Shown: piece by piece, positions 24,974 through 32,725 of the stretch | Numbering within the stretch: position 1 is the first letter of the stretch | How the letters are laid out: every line of letters begins with the position of its first letter | NCBI GenBank assembly: GCA_014804245.1 | Contig: JAAVAE010000026.1 | Location: 68,268 to 117,075 of the forward strand | DNA length: 48,808 bases | Origin: Lachnospiraceae bacterium | GTDB lineage: Bacteria; Bacillota; Clostridia; Lachnospirales; Lachnospiraceae | Direction: 5' to 3' | The notes under the pieces: generated by a model | The model's database searches: none | What the model was told of the DNA's origin: nothing | What the model saw: only the letters and a program-made list of their open reading frames with translations | Translations under genes and position numbers: made by a program

Positions 24974-27064
24974 ATGTACAAGACGTTTTCAATGGAACTT
25001 GCAGGCCGTACGCTCAAGGTTGATGTGAACAGAGTGGGCAAGCAGGCAAATGGATGCGCGTTCATGCATTATGGTGATACCACTGTATTATCCACAGCAA
25101 CCGCATCAGACAAGCCGAGAGAGGGAATCGACTTTTTCCCCCTTAGTGTAGAGTATGAAGAAAAGTTATACGCAGTAGGTAAAATCCCTGGTGGATTCAA
25201 TAAAAGAGAGGGCAAGGCTTCCGAAAATGCGATTTTGACGAGCCGTGTCATTGACAGACCTATGCGTCCTTTATTTCCTAAAGATTACAGAAATGATGTG
25301 ACCTTAAACAATATGGTCATGAGTGTGGATCCGGAGTGCCGTCCTGAATTAGTTGCTATGCTGGGAGCAGCAATCGCAACCTGCATTTCAGATATTCCTT
25401 TTGACGGTCCTTGTGCCATGACACAGATGGGCATGGTGGATGGAGAATTGGTGGTTAATCCTTCTCAGGAACAGTGGAAGAACGGCGACCTTAACCTTAC
25501 GGTAGCATCGACTTCGGAGAAAGTCATCATGATCGAAGCAGGTGCCAATGAAATCCCTGAAGATAAAATGATTGAAGCAATTTATAAGGCACATGAAATC
25601 AATCAGACCATCATTGCATTTATCAATCAGATCGTGGCAGAGGTTGGCAAGCAGAAACACGAGTATATAAGCTGTGCAGTTCCGGAGGAACTTTTTGCAG
25701 CCATTAAAGAAATCGTACCCCCGGCTGAAATGGAAGAAGCTGTTTTTACAGATGAAAAGCAGGTTCGTGAAGAGAATATTAAGAATATTACTGAAAAACT
25801 GGAAGAGGCATTTGCGGAAAACGAAGAATGGCTGGCTGTTCTCGGAGAAGCTATTTATCAGTACCAGAAGAAGACCGTGCGTAAGATGATCTTAAAGGAT
25901 CATAAGCGTCCTGACGGCCGTGAAATCACACAGATCCGTCCTCTTGCAGCAGAGGTTGACATTATTCCCAGAGTACATGGTTCTGCAATGTTCACCCGTG
26001 GACAGACCCAGATCTGTAATGTATGTACGCTGGCACCTTTGTCTGAGCAGCAGAGAATTGACGGTCTGGATGAAAATGAAGTGAGCAAGCGTTACATGCA
26101 TCATTATAATTTCCCGTCCTATTCTGTAGGCGAGACAAAGCCCTCAAGAGGACCGGGAAGAAGAGAAATCGGTCATGGTGCATTGGCTGAAAGAGCATTG
26201 ATTCCTGTTTTGCCTTCAGAAGAGGAATTCCCTTATGCAATCCGTACCGTATCCGAGACTTTTGAGTCTAACGGTTCCACCTCCATGGCATCTACCTGTG
26301 CATCCTGTATGTCACTTATGGCGGCAGGTGTGCCCATTAAGAAGATGGTTGCAGGTATTTCCTGCGGTCTTGTTACGGGAGATACGGATGATGATTTTGT
26401 TCTCCTTACGGACATCCAGGGACTGGAAGATTTCTTCGGAGATATGGACTTTAAGGTGACAGGTACCACAGAGGGTATTACCGCAATCCAGATGGATATC
26501 AAGATCCATGGTCTTACCAGACCCATCGTGGAAGGCGCTATTGCAAGATGCCGTGAGGCAAGATTGTTCATTATGGACAATTGTATGAAGAAAGCAATCG
26601 ATGCGCCCAGACCGGAAGTAGGACCTTACGCACCGAAGATTATTTCTATTCAGATCGATCCTGAAAAGATTGGCGATGTAGTGGGACAGCGCGGAAAGAC
26701 AATCAATGAGATTATTGCTCGTACCGGCGTGAAGATTGACATTACAGATGATGGAAATGTATCTGTATGCGGTACAGATGCTGCTATGATGGACAAGGCG
26801 GTAGAATATATCAAGACCATTGTCACCGATTACCAGGAAGGACAGGTTTTCCAGGGAATCGTGGTAAGCATCAAAGAATTTGGGGCATTTGTTGAGTTTG
26901 CACCAGGTAAAGAAGGAATGGTTCATATTTCCAAGATTGCAAAGGAGAGAATCAACCGTGTGGAAGATGTGCTTACACTTGGCGACAAGGTAAGGGTTGT
27001 ATGTCTTGGCAAGGATAAGATGGGAAGAATGAGCTTCTCCATGAAAGATGTTGCACAAATCTAA
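24974..27064 (+). CDS. pnp: Polyribonucleotide nucleotidyltransferase (PNPase)
   Basis: The 696-residue enzyme degrades RNA from the 3' end with phosphate. It has two RNase PH domains (about 1-215 and 310-540), the second with T-R-G-Q-T-Q and F-P-S-Y-S-V-G-E-T. A helical linker lies between them. A KH domain (555-615, G-x-x-G as V-G-Q-R-G-K-T-I) and an S1 domain (620-695, G-I-V-V-S-I-K-E-F-G-A-F-V-E-F) follow. AAAGGAGAG precedes the ATG. A strong terminator follows. Confidence 0.98.
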   Translation: MYKTFSMELAGRTLKVDVNRVGKQANGCAFMHYGDTTVLSTATASDKPREGIDFFPLSVEYEEKLYAVGKIPGGFNKREGKASENAILTSRVIDRPMRPLFPKDYRNDVTLNNMVMSVDPECRPELVAMLGAAIATCISDIPFDGPCAMTQMGMVDGELVVNPSQEQWKNGDLNLTVASTSEKVIMIEAGANEIPEDKMIEAIYKAHEINQTIIAFINQIVAEVGKQKHEYISCAVPEELFAAIKEIVPPAEMEEAVFTDEKQVREENIKNITEKLEEAFAENEEWLAVLGEAIYQYQKKTVRKMILKDHKRPDGREITQIRPLAAEVDIIPRVHGSAMFTRGQTQICNVCTLAPLSEQQRIDGLDENEVSKRYMHHYNFPSYSVGETKPSRGPGRREIGHGALAERALIPVLPSEEEFPYAIRTVSETFESNGSTSMASTCASCMSLMAAGVPIKKMVAGISCGLVTGDTDDDFVLLTDIQGLEDFFGDMDFKVTGTTEGITAIQMDIKIHGLTRPIVEGAIARCREARLFIMDNCMKKAIDAPRPEVGPYAPKIISIQIDPEKIGDVVGQRGKTINEIIARTGVKIDITDDGNVSVCGTDAAMMDKAVEYIKTIVTDYQEGQVFQGIVVSIKEFGAFVEFAPGKEGMVHISKIAKERINRVEDVLTLGDKVRVVCLGKDKMGRMSFSMKDVAQI

Positions 27065-27095
27065 TCATTAATAAAATCAGTTTTTATAATGGAAT

Positions 27096-27136
27096 AAAAA
27101 ACCGGAATTTCCGTAACAGGAAGTTCCGGTTTTTTT
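27096..27136 (+). terminator. Strong terminator after pnp
   Basis: An A-run, ACCGGAA..TTCC, a GTAACA loop, GGAA..TTCCGGT and a run of seven or more T. The symmetry with A on one side and T on the other would allow use in both directions. It separates pnp from the sporulation operon. Confidence 0.85.
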
Positions 27137-27140
27137 ATAG

Positions 27141-27168
27141 GCATAACTTGGCCAAATCATCATATATT
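27141..27168 (+). promoter_or_regulatory. Candidate SigE promoter of spoIIIA operon
   Basis: GCATAAC (27141-27147) and CATATATT (27161-27168), 13 bases apart, resemble the mother-cell SigE promoter form (ATA-type -35, CATA-x-x-x-T -10). The spoIIIA operon is controlled by SigE in Bacillus and Clostridium. The space between terminator and ribosome site leaves little room for another promoter. Confidence 0.4.
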
Positions 27169-27187
27169 GGGATAAGAGGTGAATGCA

Positions 27188-28192
27188 ATGACAAAGAGAG
27201 AAGAGATAGTACGGATATTTCCAGAAAATATGAAGGCAAAATGGGAACAGGCACTTTTACAGGTGGACAAACTTCAAGAGATACGGCTTGGCATTGGCAG
27301 GCCGGTCAGACTTATAACAGCCGGAGGAGAAAAATTCCTGTCGGGAAAGGGGAATGTGAACGGTAATTGTCAGGATGCCTGGTATATGACAGAGCGGGAT
27401 ATGGATGCAATTATCAAAAATATATGCCGTTATTCTATGTATGCCTTTGAAAATGAAATAAGACAGGGATTTCTTACGGTATCCGGAGGACACCGTATTG
27501 GAATGGCAGGTCAGGTCGTATTAAATGAGAATGGTATGATTCGGAATATGACCCATATCCGTTTTATGAACATAAGAATTTCCCACGAAGTGATTGGGGC
27601 AGCAGACGAAGCTATGCCTTACCTTTATGATGGCAATCGCTTTTTAAATACACTCTTAATTTCCCCGCCGGGCTGCGGGAAGACAACCTTGCTGAGGGAT
27701 ATCATCAGGCAGGTGTCGGAAGGAAATGCTTACGCCCAAGGAAGACAGGTGGGAGTGGTGGACGAGCGGTCTGAAATTGCAGGAAGTTTTATGGGGATTC
27801 CGCAGAACAATGTGGGATTTAGGACAGATGTGCTGGACGGCAGTCCCAAAGTCCAGGGGATGATGCTGCTCATGCGTTCCATGGCGCCTGCCGTGGTTGC
27901 GGTAGATGAGGTGGGCGGGTATGAGGATATAAAGGCATTGCTGCAGGTGCTGCAAAGCGGGAGCAGCGTGGTGGCGACCATGCATGGAGATTCTATGGAG
28001 GATGTGCGCAGCCATATGAATATAGAAAAATACGGTCAGAGTAATCAACATGTGCAGTATTGTCCGGAAATGCTTTTCCAGAGATATCTCTTTTTGGAAA
28101 AGAAGGAAGGAGTCTGTCAAATCAGAGAAATTTTTGATCAGGATCAAAGAAGAATGTCTGATGTAAGAGGTGCTGAGAAATGTTTCGCATAG
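27188..28192 (+). CDS. spoIIIAA: Stage III sporulation protein AA, ATPase
   Basis: A protein of about 334 residues related to secretion-type ATPases. Walker A is P-P-G-C-G-K-T-T-L-L (about 159-168), and Walker B is V-V-A-V-D-E-V-G. SpoIIIAA is thought to power the channel between mother cell and forespore. ATG 27188 is preferred to GTG 27179, as the AAGAGGTG ribosome site overlaps the GTG. It is the first of eight spoIIIA genes and overlaps spoIIIAB by 13 bases. Confidence 0.95.
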   Translation: MTKREEIVRIFPENMKAKWEQALLQVDKLQEIRLGIGRPVRLITAGGEKFLSGKGNVNGNCQDAWYMTERDMDAIIKNICRYSMYAFENEIRQGFLTVSGGHRIGMAGQVVLNENGMIRNMTHIRFMNIRISHEVIGAADEAMPYLYDGNRFLNTLLISPPGCGKTTLLRDIIRQVSEGNAYAQGRQVGVVDERSEIAGSFMGIPQNNVGFRTDVLDGSPKVQGMMLLMRSMAPAVVAVDEVGGYEDIKALLQVLQSGSSVVATMHGDSMEDVRSHMNIEKYGQSNQHVQYCPEMLFQRYLFLEKKEGVCQIREIFDQDQRRMSDVRGAEKCFA

Positions 28193-28695
28193 CAGGATGT
28201 ATACTGGCGGTCATAGGATGCGCCGGTTTTGCAGGAAATATATGTATGGATGCAGCCAGGCGCCTTGCGCTGCTTAAAAAAGTCAGGGGCATTTACGAGA
28301 ATATGAAATACTATATCGCTTATCAGAAGGCAACTATACCGGAAACCTTGCGAATACTGGCAGAAAAGGGGAGTGAGCCGTTTGCGGAGGCGTTTCGGGA
28401 AATCGATATAAGGGTATGCGAAATGGGTGAAAACCTTCCAGCGGCATGGAAGCAATGCATGGAAAAGGTGCTGGATACCCTTCCCCTGACAAGAAAAGAA
28501 AAAAGACTGATCATGGATTTTCCCTCAAGTCTGGGATTTATGGAAGAGAATGCGCAGGCAGGGGCATTGGACGAATTGCTGAGAGAGATTGATTTACATA
28601 TAGAAGAAATGGAAAAAGAGCAGAAGAATAAAAATAAAATGATTATGAGTCTTGGAGTGGCAGCTGGAATATTCATATCCATTCTGCTTCTGTAG
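28180..28695 (+). CDS. spoIIIAB: Stage III sporulation protein AB
   Basis: The 171-residue protein has an N-terminal membrane helix (about 3-20), a helical soluble part with K-Y-Y-I-A-Y-Q-K-A-T-I-P-E-T-L, and a C-terminal hydrophobic helix (about 153-171). This layout matches SpoIIIAB, a GspF-like membrane part of the SpoIIIA complex. It starts inside the end of spoIIIAA, which suggests translational coupling. Confidence 0.92.
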   Translation: MFRIAGCILAVIGCAGFAGNICMDAARRLALLKKVRGIYENMKYYIAYQKATIPETLRILAEKGSEPFAEAFREIDIRVCEMGENLPAAWKQCMEKVLDTLPLTRKEKRLIMDFPSSLGFMEENAQAGALDELLREIDLHIEEMEKEQKNKNKMIMSLGVAAGIFISILLL

Positions 28696-28715
28696 CGAAA
28701 ATTCGTGGAGGGAAT

Positions 28716-28910
28716 ATGGAGATAAGTCTGATTTTTAAGATAGCGGCAGTTGGCATTCTGATAACCATTTTAAGTCAGATATTAAAACACAGCGGAAGGG
28801 AAGAGCATGCTTTTCTTATTTCTCTGGCAGGATTGATTTTGGTCCTCACCTGGATTTTACCCTATATTTATGATTTGTTTGTTATGATACAGGATTTGTT
28901 CAGTTTATAG
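28716..28910 (+). CDS. spoIIIAC: Stage III sporulation protein AC
   Basis: The 64-residue protein has two membrane helices (about 6-22 and 35-60) with the family G-I-L-I-T-I-L-S-Q-I-L-K-H-S-G-R-E-E-H-type loop between them. SpoIIIAC is a small membrane subunit of the SpoIIIA channel. GGAGGGA precedes the ATG. Confidence 0.92.
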   Translation: MEISLIFKIAAVGILITILSQILKHSGREEHAFLISLAGLILVLTWILPYIYDLFVMIQDLFSL

Positions 28911-28925
28911 CGGGAGGCATGTATC

Positions 28926-29312
28926 ATGGGAATCGTTAAGATCGGAATACTCGGAGTGGCAGGAGTGATGCTTGCCCTTCAATTTAAGTCAAATCGGCAG
29001 GAGTATGGGGTGTATATAGGGGCGGCACTTTGTCTTGTGATTTTCACCATTTCGCTTAGCGGACTGGAGACGCTATTAGGAAGGGTAAAAGAACTTCAAA
29101 AATATTTAAGCGGAAGCGGCGATTATATTGGTTTCCTATTTAAGGCAGTAGGTATTACATATGTTTGCGAATTCTGTGCATCCATTTGTAAAGATGCGGG
29201 ATATGGGGCAGTTGCAGGTCAGATTGAGATATTTGGGAAGCTTTCCGTACTGCTTATGGGAATTCCGGTTCTCACAGCGGTCATTGAAAATATCAATGCC
29301 ATAGCCGGGTGA
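28926..29312 (+). CDS. spoIIIAD: Stage III sporulation protein AD
   Basis: The 128-residue protein has about four membrane helices and resembles a longer relative of SpoIIIAC, with L-K-Y-L-S-G-like loop, V-G-I-T-Y-V-C-E-F-C-A-S-I-C-K-D-A-G-Y and G-K-L-S-V-L-L-M-G-I-P-V-L motifs of the family. It is a membrane subunit of the channel. Twelve bases separate its stop from the next start. Confidence 0.92.
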   Translation: MGIVKIGILGVAGVMLALQFKSNRQEYGVYIGAALCLVIFTISLSGLETLLGRVKELQKYLSGSGDYIGFLFKAVGITYVCEFCASICKDAGYGAVAGQIEIFGKLSVLLMGIPVLTAVIENINAIAG

Positions 29313-29324
29313 GTGGAGGGGAGA

Positions 29325-30488
29325 ATGAAAAAGAATTACATTAGACTGCTCCTTTTCATGGAAATCATCGTATTCTTCATTTTGCCGCCAATGCAGGTAC
29401 ATGCCGGAGAAAATACAGATGTGACATCAGAGTTTGAATATATAGACAGCTGGTTTTCCACCAGTGATCTGGATTCTATTAATGAAGGAATGGACAGCCT
29501 TTTTCCGGGAATGAATCTGGATGCGAAGCAGCTTCTTTCCATGATTATGAACGGTCAAGTCATTGAAGCTTTCAAAATGTTGACCGGTCAGATAAAAGAC
29601 AGCTTGTGGGGAGAATTATCCGGATTGAGGCAGATTTTTTTATACATTTTAATTCTGGGTGTGGTATCGGCGCTTTTTTCAGAATTTTCGGATTTGTTTG
29701 CGGGTCAGCAGATTGCCCAGACCGGGTTTTACTTCCTATATCTTTTCCTTATGGTCATTTTGACGAAGGTCTTTCTTTTTGTATCTGAAATTGCTTCTGA
29801 CACGATGGAGAGCATTGTGCTGTTCGTCAAGCTGTTTATTCCAACTTACAGTATTGTGGTGGGGACAGCGCAGGGGAGTGCATCAGGCGTATATTATTAT
29901 CAGCTGATGCTGGTAGTCGCTTATCTGGTGGAAAGTTTTCTGAATGCGGTGTTGATACCGTTTATTTACAGTTATGTTGTGCTGGCGCTCTTAAACGGAT
30001 TGTGGACGGAAGAGAAACTGACGCTTTTGTTGGAGTTTATCGAAAAAGGAATTTTACTGGCGCTAAAAATATCCATGGGAGCAGTTACCGGACTTAGTCT
30101 GGTGCAGGCGGTAATCGTACCGGTGGCATCGGGACTTAAGATTTCCGCCATGCGAAAAGCGATAGCGGCTATTCCGGGGATAGGCGGCGTGACGGAAGGG
30201 GTGGCGGAACTTGTGCTGGGATCAGCAGTTCTGATTAAAAACAGTATGGGAGTACTGCTGCTGATTTTATTGTTTGGCGCCTGTCTCATGCCGCTTCTTA
30301 AGATCTTGATCGTGACAGGGACTGTAAAAATTGGGGCAGCTATTACGGGAATCGTCAGTGATAAAAGAGTATCTTTGTGTGCAGACAGGGTGGGAGGGGG
30401 ATGCCTTCTGCTTTTAAGATGTGTTTTTACCTCTGTTATTTTGTTTATCATCGTAATTGCGGTGGTATCCTATACGGTTTCATATTAG
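29325..30488 (+). CDS. spoIIIAE: Stage III sporulation protein AE
   Basis: A protein of about 387 residues with an N-terminal signal-like helix, a soluble part of roughly 80 residues, and then six to eight membrane helices. SpoIIIAE is the large polytopic subunit of the channel. The later part has P-x-x-S-G-L-K and G-I-G-G-V-T-E-G-V-A-E-L-V-L-G-S-A-V, typical for the family. ATG 29325 follows GGAGGGG; a GTG at 29313 is in frame but lies on the ribosome site. Confidence 0.92.
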   Translation: MKKNYIRLLLFMEIIVFFILPPMQVHAGENTDVTSEFEYIDSWFSTSDLDSINEGMDSLFPGMNLDAKQLLSMIMNGQVIEAFKMLTGQIKDSLWGELSGLRQIFLYILILGVVSALFSEFSDLFAGQQIAQTGFYFLYLFLMVILTKVFLFVSEIASDTMESIVLFVKLFIPTYSIVVGTAQGSASGVYYYQLMLVVAYLVESFLNAVLIPFIYSYVVLALLNGLWTEEKLTLLLEFIEKGILLALKISMGAVTGLSLVQAVIVPVASGLKISAMRKAIAAIPGIGGVTEGVAELVLGSAVLIKNSMGVLLLILLFGACLMPLLKILIVTGTVKIGAAITGIVSDKRVSLCADRVGGGCLLLLRCVFTSVILFIIVIAVVSYTVSY

Positions 30489-30498
30489 GAGGCGAAGG

Positions 30499-31059
30499 AT
30501 GGTTGGCGTAATAAAGGAAATATGTATTTTTATCATTATAGCACAGGCAATTTTATTTTTCGTGCCGGGCAAATCTTATGTCAAATATGTCAGGATATTG
30601 GTAGGAATCATTATGATTCTGCGGATGACGGAGCCCATATTCGCCTTAGTGCTCAGTGATGACAGGCAGCAGGAAATCAGAGAGAGAATCCAGATGTTGG
30701 AGGATAAAATGGATATGGAAAGTGAAAAAACGGAGTTGGGGGAAAGTGAGATGGGAATTTACGAAAGCCTTGAAAAAGAGTTGAAAAATAGGCTTGATCA
30801 TTGTGAAAGTGATTATGAGATTCTGCGGGTTAATTTTTCGGAGGATATTTATTCGGGGACGGAATACAGCGGTGATGAAGAAATTATCATCACTGTAGCG
30901 GAAAAAAGTGTTTCGTCAGAAGACCTGATACGAATCGATCCAATAACATTGGATGAGAGAGAAGAATCTGATTTCGAGAAAGAAGAAGAACTTAAAAGCA
31001 TGTATGGAAATTGCATCGGTGTAGACACGGACAGGATCAGAATCATTCTTGAACAATAA
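30499..31059 (+). CDS. spoIIIAF: Stage III sporulation protein AF
   Basis: A protein of about 186 residues. Two N-terminal membrane helices (about 5-20 and 30-50, with P-G-K-S-Y-x-K-Y-V-R between) are followed by a soluble C-terminal domain with a coiled-coil start. ATG 30499 has GGAGGCGAAGG before it; an upstream ATG at 30457 lies inside spoIIIAE. In Bacillus SpoIIIAF may form a ring of the complex. Confidence 0.9.
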   Translation: MVGVIKEICIFIIIAQAILFFVPGKSYVKYVRILVGIIMILRMTEPIFALVLSDDRQQEIRERIQMLEDKMDMESEKTELGESEMGIYESLEKELKNRLDHCESDYEILRVNFSEDIYSGTEYSGDEEIIITVAEKSVSSEDLIRIDPITLDEREESDFEKEEELKSMYGNCIGVDTDRIRIILEQ

Positions 31060-31092
31060 AGTGCCGGGTGATAAGCGGTCACAAAGCGGCGC

Positions 31093-31758
31093 ATGGAAAG
31101 GCATGGGTTTTGTATGCAGGAAAAAGGCACAGAAAAGAAATTAAAAATGAAATTAACAAAGGATCATTTTTTGATTGCAGTCCTTATGGGGATACTGCTC
31201 ATGGTGATTGTCTGGCCTGTGGAAGATAAAAATGAAAACAGGGAGACGAAGTCCGGTCAATGGGACAGTGAAAGTGCTATACTGAATGAACAATCCAATC
31301 TCATTCAGAATGCTGGTACAGGACAGAGCAACGGTCAGGAGGAAGATGCCCTGCTTGCCTATGCGTCCAGCCTGGAACGATCGCTGGAGGAACTGCTTTG
31401 TACCATGGACGGAGTCGGACAGGTCAGGGTTATGGTTACCTTGGAGAGCTCCGGGGAGGCTGTAGTGGAGAAGGATGTAAGTACAGTAAGAGAGGGAACG
31501 ACGGAGGTAGATTCAGCCGGAGGAAGCCGAAACACTACGAATATCAGTGATAGTGAGCAGACGATATGCCAAGGCGGGCAGCAGGGCAGCGGTGCACCTT
31601 ATATAAAGAAGGTATTATCGCCTCGGGTGGAAGGTGTTGTGGTGTCTGCCCAAGGAGGGGGAAATGCCAGAACAGTTCAAAATATAACAGAAGCAATTCA
31701 GGCATTATTTGGTATAGAGGCACATAAAATTAAAGTAGTTAAAATGATATCACAATAA
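31093..31758 (+). CDS. spoIIIAG: Stage III sporulation protein AG
   Basis: The 221-residue protein has one N-terminal membrane helix (about 27-45) and a C-terminal EscJ/FliF-like ring-building domain with V-R-V-M-V-T-L-E-S-S-G-E and G-V-V-V-S-A-Q-G-G-G-N-A. SpoIIIAG forms a large ring in the mother-cell membrane. A glycine and serine rich insert (about 145-180) sits in the domain, as is usual. ATG 31093 or 31114 could be the start; neither has a strong ribosome site. Confidence 0.92.
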   Translation: MERHGFCMQEKGTEKKLKMKLTKDHFLIAVLMGILLMVIVWPVEDKNENRETKSGQWDSESAILNEQSNLIQNAGTGQSNGQEEDALLAYASSLERSLEELLCTMDGVGQVRVMVTLESSGEAVVEKDVSTVREGTTEVDSAGGSRNTTNISDSEQTICQGGQQGSGAPYIKKVLSPRVEGVVVSAQGGGNARTVQNITEAIQALFGIEAHKIKVVKMISQ

Positions 31759-31773
31759 GAAGGAGAAACGGAT

Positions 31774-32526
31774 TTGAAGAATATGGTGAAGAAGAATCAG
31801 ATTATGATCACGGCGCTGGCAATCATGATTGCAGTTGCGGGATACCTGAATTTTGCCGGCAGCAAGATTACGGAAGAGGAGATAATGACAGCAGGATCGG
31901 ATACAGTAATAGCAAATGAACAGGCAATCACAGAAACGGACACGGATGTAGCGGCACTATTTGAAATATCCGATGAGGACATGGAGCAGGCGGGATATAG
32001 TGAAATTGAAAGTCTGGACTCGGATGTGGTATTGCAGCAGGAAAACTATCTGGATGAGACGATGGACGAAGTCATGGCGGAAAATATGTCCATTGATATG
32101 GCGCAGAACGTGGATAATCAGTTGTCGGATGGAGAAACACCGGGAGAAGCAGTATTTACTTCTTCTACAAGTTTAAATACGCTTTCAGGGGCAAGACTAT
32201 TAAAAGAGCAGACCAGAGCTAAAAACAAAGAGACGCTGCTGGAAATCATCAATAATGTAAATATCAGCGAGGAACAAAAGCAGGAAGCGGTAGACAATAT
32301 GATTGCAATAACGGATGTGGCAGAAAAGGAAACAGCGGCAGAAATCTTACTGGAAAGCAAAGGATTTAATGATGTGGTCGTAAGCATAACGGACGGCACG
32401 GTTGATGTTGTGGTCAACGCTGCAGAACTGACTGAGGCACAGCGTGCGCAGATAGAAGATATTATTATCCGTAAAACCGGCGTTTCAGCGGATTCGATTA
32501 TTATCAGTACTTTAAGTGACAAGTAA
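31774..32526 (+). CDS. spoIIIAH: Stage III sporulation protein AH
   Basis: The 250-residue protein has one membrane helix (about 9-26), an acidic linker and a C-terminal YscJ/FliF-like domain (about 145-248) with the D-V-V-V-S-I-T-D-G-T-V-D-V-V-V region. SpoIIIAH meets SpoIIQ from the forespore to form the channel. The start is TTG 31774, eight bases after AAGGAG. It is the last gene of the spoIIIA operon. Confidence 0.93.
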   Translation: MKNMVKKNQIMITALAIMIAVAGYLNFAGSKITEEEIMTAGSDTVIANEQAITETDTDVAALFEISDEDMEQAGYSEIESLDSDVVLQQENYLDETMDEVMAENMSIDMAQNVDNQLSDGETPGEAVFTSSTSLNTLSGARLLKEQTRAKNKETLLEIINNVNISEEQKQEAVDNMIAITDVAEKETAAEILLESKGFNDVVVSITDGTVDVVVNAAELTEAQRAQIEDIIIRKTGVSADSIIISTLSDK

Positions 32527-32592
32527 GAATAAATAGATGCTATATTTTAAAAAATGTGGTATCCTATTACAGGAGAATAGGGAGATACCCTG

Positions 32593-32709
32593 ATGAAAAG
32601 AGCTTTTATATTTATTTTAGACAGTGTGGGAACAGACACGATAGATGAAGCAGAAGGCATTCTGTTCCCACAAGTCATAAAATCAGTTCTTGAAGATACA
32701 ATGGAATGA
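32593..32709 (+). pseudogene. Short frame resembling the start of phosphopentomutase (deoB stub)
   Basis: An ATG behind AGGAGAATAGGGAG opens 38 codons beginning M-K-R-A-F-I-F-I-L-D-S-V-G, close to the N-terminus of phosphopentomutase DeoB, including the metal-binding D-S-x-G. The similarity ends after about 14-20 codons and a TGA closes the frame just before the prfC ribosome site. The full enzyme is about 390 residues. It may be a leftover stub now acting as a short upstream frame for prfC. Chance resemblance is possible. Confidence 0.35.
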
Positions 32710-32725
32710 TTTGGAGGAAGAATAC

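Noticed and set aside
26312-27058. Long minus-strand frame of 248 codons
   Set aside because: It is an antisense shadow of pnp.
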